Positions 16,415 through 28,077 of a stretch of 64,000 bases of DNA are shown piece after piece. The stretch comes from an uncultured Clostridiaceae bacterium (GTDB lineage: Bacteria > Bacillota > Clostridia > TANB77 > CAG-508). The stretch spans positions 124,001 through 188,000 of the forward strand of contig CAOJCG010000001.1 of NCBI GenBank assembly GCA_948356915.1, written 5' to 3'. The notes beneath the pieces are model-generated. The model searched no databases. It had not been told where the DNA came from and saw only the letters and a program-made list of their open reading frames with translations. The position numbers and the translations under genes were made by a program. How positions within the stretch are numbered: the stretch's first letter is position 1; every line of letters begins with the position of its first letter.

Positions 16415-17155
16415 CTACCTTGCTACTTCCCGCGAAGCAATATAATATCCTACTCCTCTTTTTGTTATTAATATTTTTGGAGTTGAGGTATCTTTTTCTA
16501 TTTTTTCTCTTATTCTTCTTACTGTAACATCTACTGTTCTTATGTCTCCGTAATATTCATATCCCCATACTTTTTCTAACAATGTTTCTCTTGTTACTAC
16601 TTGACCTGGTTGTGCTGCTAAATATCTTATTACTTCAAATTCACGAAGTGTTAGGTCTATTATTTCGCCTCTTACTTTTACTTCAAATTTGTTTAGGTCT
16701 ATGCTTAAGTCTCCTACTACTACTGTATTTGATGTTTCTGCTTCTTTTTCCTTTGCTCCACTTTCCATGGCCTTTGCTGTTATTTCTGCTTTTCTTAGGT
16801 TTGCTTTTACTCTTGCCATTAGTTCTCTTACACTAAATGGTTTTGTAATATAGTCATCTGCTCCTAATTCTAGACCTAATATTTTATCTATTTCTTCATC
16901 TTTAGCAGAAAGCATTAGTATTGGCACATTTAAATATTGCCTTATTCTTTTACATACTGCCAAACCATCCATTTTTGGTAGCATTATATCTAATAATACT
17001 AAGTCTGGTTTTTTGTCTAATGCTATACTTACTGCTGTTTCGCCATCTCCTGCTTCTAATGTATTATATCCTTCTTTTTGTAGATTATATACTAACATAT
17101 CTACTATTGTTTTTTCATCATCTACTATTAGAATGGTCTTTTTATTATCTTCCAT
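16415..17155 (-). CDS. walR: WalR-type response regulator
   Basis: OmpR/PhoB-class regulator. Receiver with the DD pair at 12-13, phospho-acceptor Asp56 in LVLLDIMLPKMDG, and the ADDYITKPF switch Lys. A linker of about 25 residues precedes the winged-helix domain (LTLREFEVIRYLA...VWGYEYYGDIRTVDVTVRRIREKI) ending KRGVGYY, the WalR hallmark. Codon CGG occurs at 16430-16432, four codons before the stop (TCG CGG GAA). If CGG shifts +1, the protein would instead end in YYIASGK at 16423. Both ends are plausible, so this site alone is not decisive. Confidence 0.92.
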   Translation of the reverse strand: MEDNKKTILIVDDEKTIVDMLVYNLQKEGYNTLEAGDGETAVSIALDKKPDLVLLDIMLPKMDGLAVCKRIRQYLNVPILMLSAKDEEIDKILGLELGADDYITKPFSVRELMARVKANLRKAEITAKAMESGAKEKEAETSNTVVVGDLSIDLNKFEVKVRGEIIDLTLREFEVIRYLAAQPGQVVTRETLLEKVWGYEYYGDIRTVDVTVRRIREKIEKDTSTPKILITKRGVGYYIASREVAR

Positions 17156-17282
17156 AATATGTTCCTCCCTAGGACTTCTTTAACTTTCCTTAGTTATATC
17201 ATATATTATTAGTTTGTACAAGTATTTTTTTATTATAATTTTTTTTAATGATTTTTATTATTATTTATAGCCTAAAATATAT

Positions 17283-17318
17283 TTTACTATGTAGGGACGA
17301 TTAGCAATCTCCCCTATA
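17283..17318. repeat. Dispersed repeat, family B
   Basis: GTAGGGACGATTAGCAATCTCCCCTA, an imperfect palindrome of the GTAGGGGCGATT..AATCGCCC type. The rest of the 17156-17376 gap is AT-rich with no gene seen. Confidence 0.75.
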
Positions 17319-17376
17319 TCTATATTTAATACTATCCGTTAATTGTAACTAATTTTTTTGGTGCATTATGGACATT

Positions 17377-18594
17377 TTATAAATATTTATATGGAATAGC
17401 TTTATTTTTTTCGTCTAAATCTATTATTTTGTCGTACATACAAATAACTGCTCCTTCTCCTACATCTTTTACTTTTTCTAACTCTTTGAAGTTTTTAATC
17501 ATTTCTTTTGTTGGGTTTGCTGATTTCTTTATTTCTATAGGGTATAACTTTCCATTTTCTTCTATTATTAGGTCTATTTCTTTCTTTTCTTTATCCCTAT
17601 AAAAATATAATGGTGGCCTTAATTCTCCACTATTGTAATAACTTTTTATTATTTCAGTTATAACAAAATTTTCAAAAAAGTTTCCTGACATTATTCCATT
17701 TTCTAGTACTTCTTTAGTTTTCCATTTTAATAAATATGCTGCTAAGCCTGTATCTAAGAAATATACCTTTGGTGTTTTTATAGCTCTTTTCATTATATTA
17801 TTATAATATGGTTCTAATATATATATAATATTTGATGTTTCTAGTATCGAAAGCCATCTTGTAGCTGTTGGGACTGTTATTCCTATTTCTTTTGCTATGC
17901 TTTCTAAGTTTAGTAATTGCCCTATTCTACTTGCAAGTGATGTCATAAATTTTAAAAATAACATTATATCTCCTACTTGTGTTAGACTTCTTACATCTCT
18001 TTCTAAATATGTGCTTACATACATTCCATAAAACATATCTATATCTACTTCTTTATCATATACTTTTGGCATAGAACCTTTGTGTATTATTTCCCATATT
18101 TCATCATAAGAAATATCTACTATATTTTTTTCTCTTTCTTCTAAATATTTTTCTGTTGGTAAAAATGGAAGGTTAAAATCTATTTTTTTTATTTCTCTCA
18201 TACTTAAGCCTAATAAATTTAGAATTCCTACTCTTCCTGCCATACTTTCACTTACGCCTTTCATTAAACTAAATTTTTGTGAACCTGTTAGGTAAAACAT
18301 TCCATTTTTTTCTGTTTCATCTACTATCATTTTTATATTTCTTAATAATTCTGGTACATACTGTATTTCATCTATTATAATTGGTGGCTTATTTGATTTA
18401 AAAAATAAATTTGGATCTTCTTTTGCTGATTGTGCTAATATAAGATCATCAAGTGTAATATAGTTTATATCTTTTTTCATATTTTTTAATATGGTTGTTT
18501 TCCCCACTTGTCTAGCACCTGTTATTAGTATGGTTTTAAACATTTTTTCTTGTTTTTCTATTACTTTCTCTGCTGCTCTTTTTATATATTCCAT
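17377..18594 (-). CDS. AAA_14/DUF4143 ATPase
   Basis: Walker A TGARQVGKTTIL (residues about 25-36), Walker B-like PPIIIDEIQYVPELL, and sensor TGSQKFSLMKGVSESMAGRV form the AAA_14 part. The C-terminal DUF4143 domain has a winged-helix segment (IAKEIGITVPTATRWLSILE) and a PD-(D/E)XK-like end (FYRDKEKKEIDLIIEENG..YPIEIKKS). This common prokaryotic family is of unknown role and is often considered accessory or defence-linked. The PD-(D/E)XK-like D..E-x-K residues are present. ATG 18594 follows GGAG. A promoter overlapping two palindromic operators lies directly upstream, which suggests autoregulation. Confidence 0.9.
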   Translation of the reverse strand: MEYIKRAAEKVIEKQEKMFKTILITGARQVGKTTILKNMKKDINYITLDDLILAQSAKEDPNLFFKSNKPPIIIDEIQYVPELLRNIKMIVDETEKNGMFYLTGSQKFSLMKGVSESMAGRVGILNLLGLSMREIKKIDFNLPFLPTEKYLEEREKNIVDISYDEIWEIIHKGSMPKVYDKEVDIDMFYGMYVSTYLERDVRSLTQVGDIMLFLKFMTSLASRIGQLLNLESIAKEIGITVPTATRWLSILETSNIIYILEPYYNNIMKRAIKTPKVYFLDTGLAAYLLKWKTKEVLENGIMSGNFFENFVITEIIKSYYNSGELRPPLYFYRDKEKKEIDLIIEENGKLYPIEIKKSANPTKEMIKNFKELEKVKDVGEGAVICMYDKIIDLDEKNKAIPYKYL

Positions 18595-18607
18595 TTTTTC
18601 ATCTCCT

Positions 18608-18698
18608 GACTATTTTAATATCTAATATTATTATAGTCGTTTTTTAATATATTGTCAATATTTTTTTGACTATTTTAATATTCAATATCATTATAGTC
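18608..18698 (-). promoter_or_regulatory. Two palindromic operator-like repeats, 60-bp period
   Basis: Two copies (18608-18638 and 18668-18698) of a 31-bp element begin GACTAT and end ATAGTC, nearly identical and exactly 60 bp apart, about six helical turns. The proximal copy overlaps the -10 box of the DUF4143 gene promoter. Confidence 0.75.
18630..18658 (-). promoter_or_regulatory. Promoter of the DUF4143 ATPase gene
   Basis: Minus-strand TTGACA, 17-bp spacer, TATAAT; the -10 lies within the first GACTAT element. Confidence 0.8.
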
Positions 18699-18749
18699 GT
18701 TTTTGCTGCATATTATAACTATTTTCATATTCTTTTTTAATTTTTTAGA

Positions 18750-18782
18750 TAAAAAATTAAAAAAGACGTCAACGACGTCTTC
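18750..18782 (-). terminator. Terminator of the 18769 gene
   Basis: AAGACGTCGTTGACGTCTT followed by T-rich sequence on the minus strand; it contains the gene's stop codon. Confidence 0.8.
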
Positions 18783-19038
18783 TGCTTTTATGGAACTTTT
18801 TAATTAAAAACGTTGCTCCATAGTTAGCTACTTTTACTGCTGCAATTATGATTACCACTAATATTGCATACAATGCATACCGCTTTATGCGATTTTTCAA
18901 GATGTAACTGCCTGCTACATAAACAGGTAAAACTGTTCCTGAAAAATAGAGGAATGTTATTCCTATTAATGCTGCGATAGCAATCACTATTCCTAACACT
19001 GTATAAATTGTAGCTTTTACGTTGTTCTTATTTCTCAT
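18769..19038 (-). CDS. Small two-helix membrane protein, 89 aa
   Basis: Start ATG 19038 is preceded by AAAGGAG. The product has two transmembrane helices (YTVLGIVIAIAALIGITFLYF and YALYAILVVIIIAAVKVA) with a basic loop and a tail of four Arg. Function is unknown. Codon 53 is CGG (18880-18882), read as Arg in IKRYAL. It has its own terminator and a slightly higher GC than neighbours. It belongs with the other small CGG-tolerant genes. Confidence 0.65.
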   Translation of the reverse strand: MRNKNNVKATIYTVLGIVIAIAALIGITFLYFSGTVLPVYVAGSYILKNRIKRYALYAILVVIIIAAVKVANYGATFLIKKFHKSRRRR

Positions 19039-19114
19039 ATGTCTTCTCCTTTTCCCATACATATTCACTTAGAAACTACATTCATTATAACATATTTTTC
19101 TATTTTTTGCAAAT

Positions 19115-22100
19115 TTACATTATTATTTCTATATCATATACCCTACCATTATCCTGTAATTTTATTTCTTTTTCTTCTATTTCATTTCCATTTAGAATAA
19201 ATTTTTCTACGCCGTGTATTTTTTCCGTTTGGATTTTTTACTTTTATATTGTATATGCTTGTTCCATATTTATAGTTTATAGAATATTCTTCCCAGCTAC
19301 TTTCTATACATGGTTCTATTTTCAAGGTATTGTTTTGTATTTTTAGTCCTAATATATATTCTATGCCTGCTTTTAACATCCAGCTACTTGAACCTGTATA
19401 CCATGTCCAACCTCCTCTTCCTGCTAAATTTCCGTATTCCGTATATATCTGCTGCAATAACATATGGTTCTACTTTGTATTTGTTTGCTGATTCTTTTGT
19501 TTTTGAGTGTTCTATTGGGTTTATCATCCTAAATAAGTCTACTGCTTTATTTCCAAAGCCTAACATAGTTTCGGCTACTATGCTCCATATTGCTCCATGT
19601 GTGTATTGTCCTCCGTTTTCTCTGGTTCCTGGTAAATATGCTTTTATATAGCCTGGCTCTAGTTTGCTTTTTTCAAATGGTGGGTCTAGTAGTTTTATTA
19701 TTCCATTTTCTTTGTCTACTAGGTGGTTTTCTAGGCTTTCCATTGATATATATTTTTTGTCATTATCTCCTGCATTTGATATTGTGGCCCAACTTTGTGA
19801 TATTCCGTCTATTCTACATTCTTCATTTTGAAGGCTTCCTAGTTCGTCTCCATCATCTGTGAAGGCTCGTTTGTACCAGCGTCCGTCCCAAGCTCGGGTG
19901 TTTAACGATTTTTTTAGTTGTTCTAGTATTTGTTTGTATTTTTCTATTATAGTTATCTGTTCTGTTTTACATTCTTCATTATTAATTAAATTTTGGTTTG
20001 GTTCTGTAGTAGATTGTTCATTATTGTTTGTTTGTTTTTCATTTCCGGTTTTTAGTAGTTTCTCCGAAGGGCGGGCGAGCCATTCTCGTCCCTACATCTG
20101 TTTTATCATTTTGTTGTTTGTTTATAGGTTGAATGTTTAGGTCGCCCAAAGTGCGACCCCTACAATTGTATTTTTCCATTATTGGTATAAATTTACTCAA
20201 TATATCATACAAGAAAAATCCTAGCCATACACTTTCTCCTTTTCCTTTGTTTCCCACAGTGCTCATTCCGTCGTTCCAGTCTCCTGAACCGATTTTTGGT
20301 AGTCCGTGCTCGCCAAAGTTTAGGCTTTTTTCTATCGCTCTCAAACAGTGCATATATATTGGTTCTTTTATTTCGGAGTCTTCGTATAGGTCATATCTTT
20401 CGTCTATTCCTTCTTCTAGTATTTCTCCTTTTTTATAAGCTACCTCTATATTTAGTATTTCATAGTCGTCTGTCATATTTATATATTCACATACCATATA
20501 TACTAGCCATAGTAAGTCATCTGAAAACCTTGTACGTATTCCTCTTGATGTTTCGTCATGCCACCAGTGCTCTACATCGCCTTCTATAAATTGGTGCTTA
20601 GCGTGTTTTATTATTTGGTTTTTCATTAAGTTTATATCATAGTATTTTAGTCCTAAAGTATCTTGTAGTTGGTCTCTGAAACCATAGGCTCCTCCTGATT
20701 GATAAAAACCTGATTTTGCCCATAACCTACATACTAGGCTTTGATATGCAAGCCAGCCATTTAGTAATATATTAAAAGATTCTACTTTTGTTTTTACTTG
20801 TACTTTTCTTGTAAATTCATCCCAATAATTTTTTACTTTTTCTAGTTCTAGTATGCATGTTTGTATTTTAGAATATTTATAACTATTGTCTAAGCATGCC
20901 ATTTTGTCTTCTTCCATTCCTAGTATAAATGTTATGTCTTTTGTTTCAAATGCTTGCAAATCTACTTCTATTTGTATTGCTACTATATTGTCCATTCCTA
21001 GTGAGTTTTCATTATTTAGACTATATTTCTTTAGTGCCTCTGGGTTTGATAGTGTTCCGCTTCCTATAAAGAAGTTTTTGTCTCCTGTATATGAACTTAT
21101 TTTTTCACTACTTGACACATATGCATACTCATTTTTATTATCTGCCCTATTTTTTATTATTATCGTATTTGAGCTTTCTTTGTTTTCTAGTTCTATATAT
21201 CCGTTAGAATTTAGCTCGTCTTCTCCTAGTACTGGTTTTATATAGTATACTAGTTTTACTTTTTTTCTTTTAGGTGCTAAATTTTTCAAAGTTAATAAGT
21301 TTATTTTTATACTATCTTCTTTTGGTACAAATATTTTTAGAGTTTGCATTATATCCATACTTGTGTGTTCATATTTAGCGTAGCCAAATCCATATGTTAT
21401 GGTATAATCGTTATTATCTGGCATAGGATTTAAACCTAAAGACCATGTTTTTAGTGTTTCTGCTTCTTGCATATATATTACTTCTGATGGTATATCTATT
21501 ACTTGGTTATTTGACCATGCTGATAACTTATTTAATCTACTATTTTTATACCAAGTGAATCCTCCTAAGCTTTCTGTAACTAGGCATCCGAACTTTTCAT
21601 TTGCTAGAACATTACTCCATACAGTTGGCAGTCTATTTTCTTTATTTACTTTTATTATATATTCTTTTCCGTCTTCCGAAAAACCACCATATTCATTATA
21701 GTATTTTAGTTTTTGAATATCTAAATTATTAGTTATTTTTTCTTCCTCAAGTATTACTTCTTTTGCATTTTGATTTCCTATTTGTTTTATACTTTCTAAA
21801 TATTCTTCTTCTAAGTCTTTTATTTGCCTTGAAACTTCTCCTTTGCTAGCATCTATTATTATATTTGCTTTAAATTCTAGTAAATCTTTCGCCTCTTTAT
21901 CTTCTATTACGAATATTCCTCCATTTATATTTTGCATATATGATAGGTTTTTGTTTAGTATACTATTTATTATTTCTTCTTTTACATATCTTTCATAATT
22001 ATTTTCTTCTTCATCTAATATTACTAAGTCTACTTGTATATTTTTTAGCCTGTAAAATTCATATGCTTTTAGTACTTCTTCTAATACATATATATCCACG

Positions 22101-25100
22101 GTTTCATTCATTTTTACTAATATAATTGGCAAATCTCCTGAAATTCCATATTTCCAAAGTTCACTTTGTGGATAGTTATTTTTAGGTAAGTTTCTTAAAT
22201 ATAACTTTTTAAATGGATTTTGGTATAATATTAGCCCTAACATATTTTGATATGTTTCTATATTTTTATGATTTAGCCCTAAATATCTACTTTCTGTTTC
22301 TACTCTTGCTGTAGATAATTTGAAGTTTTTATCTATTTTCTCAAAGTTACAATATTTTTTTACCATACTAACTGCTTGTTCTTTTACTTCACTTACTGCT
22401 ATTATTAGGCTTAGGTTTGTATTTTCTCCTGGTTTAATTTTTATTGTTTGTTTTATTGCAATGATTGGGTCTAAGCTTAAGTTTGTATTTTTTGAGAATG
22501 GTTTTGAGTGTTTTACCATGGTTGGAAGTTCTAAGTTTCCTCTTCCTTGGAATTTCTCTTTGTCTAGTTCATATTCCATTTCTCCTAATGTTTCATTTTG
22601 CGAATATAGTGTAACTGCCATATATATTTCTTTTTCTTCTGGAGATCTTTTTCTTCTTTTAATGGTTATTATATTTTCTTCTACATTTTCAAATTTTAAG
22701 AATAGTTTATTAAATGCTGGGTGTGAGTTTGCCCCTGCTGGCGTTGAAAGTAGTGGTTCTAATGCTGATGTTATTTCTAATATTTCTTCTTCTAGTCCAT
22801 TATTTTTTATATTGATATTTCTTATTTCTACTGGTTCTTCTTGGGCAGTAGTTACTTTTGTTAGTGTTTCTATTCCACCATCTATTCTTCTTATTTTACT
22901 TACATCTTCTGAAAAGATTATTTCGTATTTATCTGGTTTTGATAAATAGTTCATATAGTTAGATGTCCATATTCTTTTATTTTTTATACTTTTTAGGTAA
23001 AATACAATTCCTTCGTTCTCTTCTGATAATGGTTTAAACCTGTTTACTAGTATATCTTTATATTTACTGTATCCATTTCCTTTTTGATCCATTACTATTA
23101 AATATTGGTTATTTGCAATAGCATTTATTTTATTTAAATTATTATCTATTTTGTTATATATTCGTTGTGCATAGTTTTCGTAATTTATATATTTTATTTT
23201 TTCTGGCTTCTTCTTTTCTTCTTTTGTTATTAGCATATTTTCTGGCATTCTTTCTTGCAAAAGAATTTCTACCGCTTCTATTTCTGGGTTATTACTAAAC
23301 CTTTTTTGTAATATATTGTTTGTAAATAAATTATTTATAGAAAGCAGTATTAATGCTTGATGATGGGCCATATATGTTTTTACTGGTTCATATTTTTTGC
23401 CTTTTTTTAGCCTCATAGGTGTATAGTCTACTGATTCGTAAAATCCATATTTACTATACATATCATATTTTTCAAGCTCTTTTAGGTTTTTTATTACTTC
23501 TTTTGGCTGTTCTGGTAGTGCTAAGCCAGATGCATAGCTTGCAACTACTATATCATCTTCTAAGCCTCTTTTTAGCCCTAACCATGGTATTCCTATTGCT
23601 TTATATTGGTAGTTTCCATTTAAGTCCTTCATGTTGAAGGCTGTTTCTGAAAATCCCCATGGTATTCCTAGTTTTTTTGCATATTCTTTTTGATTGTCTA
23701 TCATAAATTTACATGATTCATCTAATAAGCTTCCTTCATATTTTTTTATATTTATATTTGGCATTAAATATTCAAATGCTGTTCCTGACCATGATATTAA
23801 ACCTTTATATCCATTTAATACAGTTTGTGTTCTGTTTAGGCTATACCAATGTTTTTCTGTTACATCTTTTTTTGCAATTGCAATTAGGCTTGCTTGTCTT
23901 GCTTCTGAGGCTAGTAAGTCATAATATGATGGTGTTAATTTATTTTCTTCTATATCAAAACCTATTGAAAATAACATTTTTTCTTTGTCATATAATTTTT
24001 GGAAATCAGCTTTAGCAATTGGTATTTCATTTATTTGTTTATCTACCCAATATGGTATTAATGCCAAATACTTTTCTTTTTCTTCTTTACTTAAGTTTTC
24101 GTCTTCTTGTATTTTATTTTTTGCTTCTTTATAAAAGCTTTTTAGTACATATACATAGCCTATAAAGTTACCACTGTCTACTGTTGATATATACCTTGGT
24201 AGCAACGGTTCTAAGGTTTTTATATTATACCAATTGTAAAGGTGCCCATGCCATTTTTGGAGACTTTCTATTACTTCTACCATTTTGTTTAATAGCTCTA
24301 GTGTGTCATATAGGTTTTCATATCCTAAGTCGTAGCTTGATACTACTGCTAAAAGTCCTAGTCCTATATTTGTTGATGATGTTCTGGGTACTGCTTTTGG
24401 TTTTCTATCTTCTTGGTAGTTATCTGGTGGTAAATAGTTATTTTCTTTTGTAAGCATATCTTTGAAAAATTGCCATGTTCTTTTTCCACATTCGGTTAAA
24501 TATTCTTTTTCTTGTTCATTTAGTTCTTCTATTTTTTCTTTTTGTTTTTCTTTTCTGCTTATATACCACATAAATGTTGGTGCTATTAGCCATAATGCTC
24601 CTATACTTATTAAAGTTACGTTTCCCCCGCTTGCAAATATTATTAGTATTCCCAATATAATATTGGCAAGCATATTTTGGTAGTATGATTTTAGGTCATT
24701 TTTGCTTAATTTTTCTGCGTCTTCTGAGGTTGTCCATTCTAGCAAATGTTTACCACTTATTTTTATTCTATATATACTTCTTACCATGGCGTCTAATGAC
24801 ATGTAGGCTTTGTCTGGAAGTACTGCTAGGGATATAATTCCTCTTAGCAGACTTGCTACAAAGGAATTTATTGTGGCCTCAAAGCTTTTTTGATATTTAT
24901 TTCCTTCTTTCCTGAAGATTATTTTGTTTAGGATGTCTATTATTGTTGGCATCATTATTGATATTAGGGATATTGATATGCCTATAACAGTTATGATTAG
25001 AGTATCTGGGTCGCCGATAGTAGCGACTCCTAAATATTACGTTTATTATTAATGTTGTGATTATTAATAGCATGATGGTAATTGGGTGTATAGCTCTTAT

Positions 25101-27590
25101 TAGGTTGTCGAATATTTTGTATTTTGATAGGAAGTTTAGAGGGTTTTTCTTTTTTATTTCTTTTTTGTCTATAATATATTTTTTTATCCAACTGTATATT
25201 TGAAAATCTCCTCTTATCCATCTGTGAAGCCTTGTTTTGAAGCTTGCATATGAGTATGGGTAGCCGTCCATTAGCATTATATCACTGGCAAGGCCGGCAC
25301 CTTAGGTAGCTTCCTTCTAGTAGGTCATGACTTAGTACGGTGTTTTCTGGTATTTCGTTTTTTAATACCTTTGAGAATACTTCTAGGTCATATATTCCCT
25401 TTCCTGTAAATATTCCTTCGTCAAAATTATCTTGATATATATCTGAAATGGCATTTGCGTATGGGTCTACTCCTCCGCTTCCTGCAAATATTTTTGTGAA
25501 TACGTTTTTTCTACTTGCATTTAGGTTTATTCCTACTCGTGGTTGCATTAGGGCATGGCCTTCTATTACACAGTCTTTCTTTTCATTTAGCTCTGGTTTA
25601 TTTAGAATATGCTCCATGGCTCCTATTAGCTCTAGTCCTGTACTTAGTACAAGTTCTGTGTCACTATCTAAGGTTATTATATATTTTACTTTTGGTAATT
25701 CTTTTATATTGTTTTGCTTTTTCCATTTTTCTAGTGAGTTTTCTCTGAAAATATTTTCTTCATTGCCTAATAGATATTCATTAAATTGGTTTAACAAACC
25801 TCTTTTTCTTTCCCAACCTAAATAGCATTCTTCTTTTCCATTCCAAAATCTTTTTCTATATATGAAGTTAAATTTTGGCATATTTCCTTCTTTTGATGGG
25901 TACATGTTATTTAATATTTCTATTTGTTTTAGTCCTTCTTTTATTACTTCTTCGTCAAATTTTTCTTCCTTATTAGGCCCTGCCGTGCAGTCTCCTAATA
26001 GAGCAAAGTATATATTTTCGTTTTTATTAGCTAAGTAATATACTTCTAACTTACTCATTAATTCTTTTATTTTCTCTTTGTTTTTTATTATTGTTGGTAT
26101 TACTACAAAGGTTTTACTATCACTTAGTTTTCCGTATATCTATTTTTGGTATTGGCTTTGGCACAACTATTTTTCCTAGAATGTACCTTATTATTTGTAT
26201 TACTATTTCTTGAATTGGTATTAGGGTTAGTATGAAGAATAGTAGGGTTAATCCTAAATTTATTTTTTGTGATACGTGATTAGGGGTTATCGGGTCGCTT
26301 GACAGAGAGCTGACCCCTACAGAAGCCATTTTACCTATAGCTATTGATAGTAGAGCGGATATTAGTATGCTTGTGCCCCATACACATAGTACATATAATT
26401 TTGCTTTTGTTTCATTTTTTATTTCTTTCTTTTCTTTTCCTAAAAGTAGGCTAACTAGTTCTTGCTTTCCTTTATTTATTAAGTAGTAGCCAACATGTTT
26501 TTGTTTTTCGTTTAGTCCTTCTTTCTTACATAGCTCTATTATTTTGTTTGCTATATATATTTCTGATATTTTTGTTTTTTTAGATAATTTTTTTATTTCA
26601 TTTCTGTAAGTTTCTTTTGTTTTATAGTCCATTTTATTATATACACCTGCTGGGTCTAATTTTAGTGTTTCTTCTACTCCATTTATGTTTTGGAATATTT
26701 GCATAAAGTCCATTCTTAGTAGCTCTTTTATGCTAAGTATTGCATTTGCCATACTTACTTTTTTTAAGGCTATATCAAAATGTTCTTTTCTTATTACTTC
26801 ATTTGTTGTTGTTCCGAAGTTTATTTACTTGTTCTTCTAATGCATTTATATAGCTATATGAAAGTTTTCCATATTTTTTTAGTCTGTATGACATATATTC
26901 TATAAATGGATATTTCATTTCTCCATAGCCTTTTACTCTTTGCTTATATTCTCCTAAATTTTTGAATTTTAGTTCTTCTTTATTTTCAATTAATCTTTCT
27001 AATATATTTTCTACCCTATATTTTTGCATTTGACTGAAATATATTTTTTCACATATATCTTTTATGCTTTCTATTAAGGCTATTTGAATAAATATTCCTA
27101 TGTTCCATATTTCATCCATGCTTAATGTCTTTTTTCTTTGATAGGCTTTTAGTAGCTTAGTAACTGTTTTAGTTTCAATTTTATTATCTGTATATGCTAC
27201 AATTTCCGAAGCTATAACATACACTCTTGCAAAGCCTTTATTGCTTCCGTTAGAAATGCCTACAAAATTTGTATATTTATTTAGTGGCATTTGGCTAATT
27301 ATCATTTTATAAGTTTCTTCTATCATATAAAAGTTGTCTAAAAGCCATTCTCCTGCGGGGTGTATTGGAAGTCCTAATTTTATATGGTTATTTAGTAAAT
27401 TATATACTTCTTCAATAATTTCAAAGTTTTGTATGCATTTTGGAATAGGGTATGTTTCTTTACTACTATTATTTTGCAAAATATGGTCTGATGCCATTTT
27501 TTCCATATAGTTTTCTAGTTGTGCTTTATCTAAGGTAATCCCTTTTATATTTAAATTTTTATATTCTTTTATAAAAAACGAATTTAACAT
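19115..27590 (-). CDS. Cyclic beta-1,2-glucan synthase-like giant enzyme (GT84/GH94), seven +1 shifts at CGG
   Basis: Joined across seven frame changes this gives about 2,820 residues, the normal length of CGS/NdvB-like proteins. Order: N-terminal region (GEWLLDNFYMIEETY), membrane helices, GT84 domain (ITLDSDTELVLSTGLEL, GKGIYDLEVFSKVL, LSHDLLEGSYLRCG), further helices, the glycoamylase-like domain (GNFIGYVYVLKSFY, YMAHHQALILLSINN), and the C-terminal GH94 phosphorylase-like domain (FRDQLQDTL, GSGDWNDGM, WDGRWYKRAFTDDGDELGS, GRGGWTWYTGS). It would build a beta-linked glucan at the membrane. Every frame change sits on an in-frame CGG: 26814, 26132, 25294, 25014, 20045, 19432 and 19212 (left base of each). 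Skipping one base restores the family sequence each time and yields Gly. The start is ATG 27590 with AGGAG. Two linkers contain intergenic-type repeats. A dead gene would not show only CGG-linked changes. Confidence 0.85.
20059..20165. repeat. Two family B repeats inside the glucan synthase frame
   Basis: GGGCGGGCGAGCCATTCTCG..CCCTACA (20069-20096) and GGTCGCCCAAAGTGCGACCCC (20140-20160) are the same palindromic type found between genes. Here they encode a non-conserved linker between conserved GH94 blocks. Confidence 0.75.
25003..25030. repeat. Family B repeat inside the glucan synthase frame
   Basis: GGGTCGCCGATAGTAGCGACTCCT palindrome, containing the CGG shift site at 25014-25016. Confidence 0.7.
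26281..26326. repeat. Family B repeat inside the glucan synthase frame
   Basis: TTAGGGGTTATCGGGTCGCT..AGCTGACCCCTACAG inserted in frame between membrane helices; it encodes a polar Ser/Pro loop. Confidence 0.7.
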
Positions 27591-27631
27591 TTCTAGGCTC
27601 CTTTTTTTATTGCTAAGAAACGGAACAAAAT

Positions 27632-27770
27632 AGCACAGTGGTGTCATTGCCAACGAGGTATTCCCACAAACGGTGCTCCTACAGTGTAAAATTTGATTTT
27701 TCCTATTCTAGAGCAAAAGTGGCTTTGCCACTCGGGCGATGCCAGCATCGCCCTACATTTTAAACTTGAT
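27632..27770. repeat. Family A plus family B repeats upstream of the glucan synthase
   Basis: Family A copy at 27632-27683 (GCACAGTGGTG..ACGGTGCTCCTAC) and a B-type palindrome at 27737-27763 (GGGCGATGCCAGCATCGCCC). The remaining 27770-28077 sequence holds an AT-rich palindrome near 27796-27846 (TTCCAC..GTTTGCTAA..GTGGAA) and no gene. Confidence 0.8.
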
Positions 27771-28049
27771 TTTCCTATCAAATAAAAAAATTCCACTTCT
27801 TAGCAAACGTTTTACACATATTGTTTGCTAATTGTGGAAAATTTATACTATTTTTGTATTTTATTTATATTTAAAATGTGCCATATAGTAGTTCTGGCTT
27901 TATAATATTTTCAAATTCATTTTTTATTCTATTTACATATTAAAATTATATGTTATGTATTTGACATTTTTAATTTTAGTATAATCAGTGTTTTTTATTT
28001 AATTTATAATAAATTTTATATAGCTTTCACAAAAGTGACGTTATACTCC

Positions 28050-28068
28050 ATTAGGAAACGTCCCTAAT
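28050..28068. repeat. Small inverted repeat of the AGGAAACGTCCC type
   Basis: ATTAGGAAACGTCCCTAAT; the same motif occurs in the large hairpins at 38738-38850. Confidence 0.6.
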
Positions 28069-28077
28069 TAGAATACT

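Noticed and set aside
26814-26816. CGG reassigned to another amino acid (as in Anaerococcus or Peptacetobacter)
   Set aside because: A sense reassignment would not explain why the conserved sequence continues in the +1 frame.
27591-27653. Longer start of the glucan synthase at 27653
   Set aside because: The extra residues come from a family A repeat; AGGAG precedes ATG 27590.
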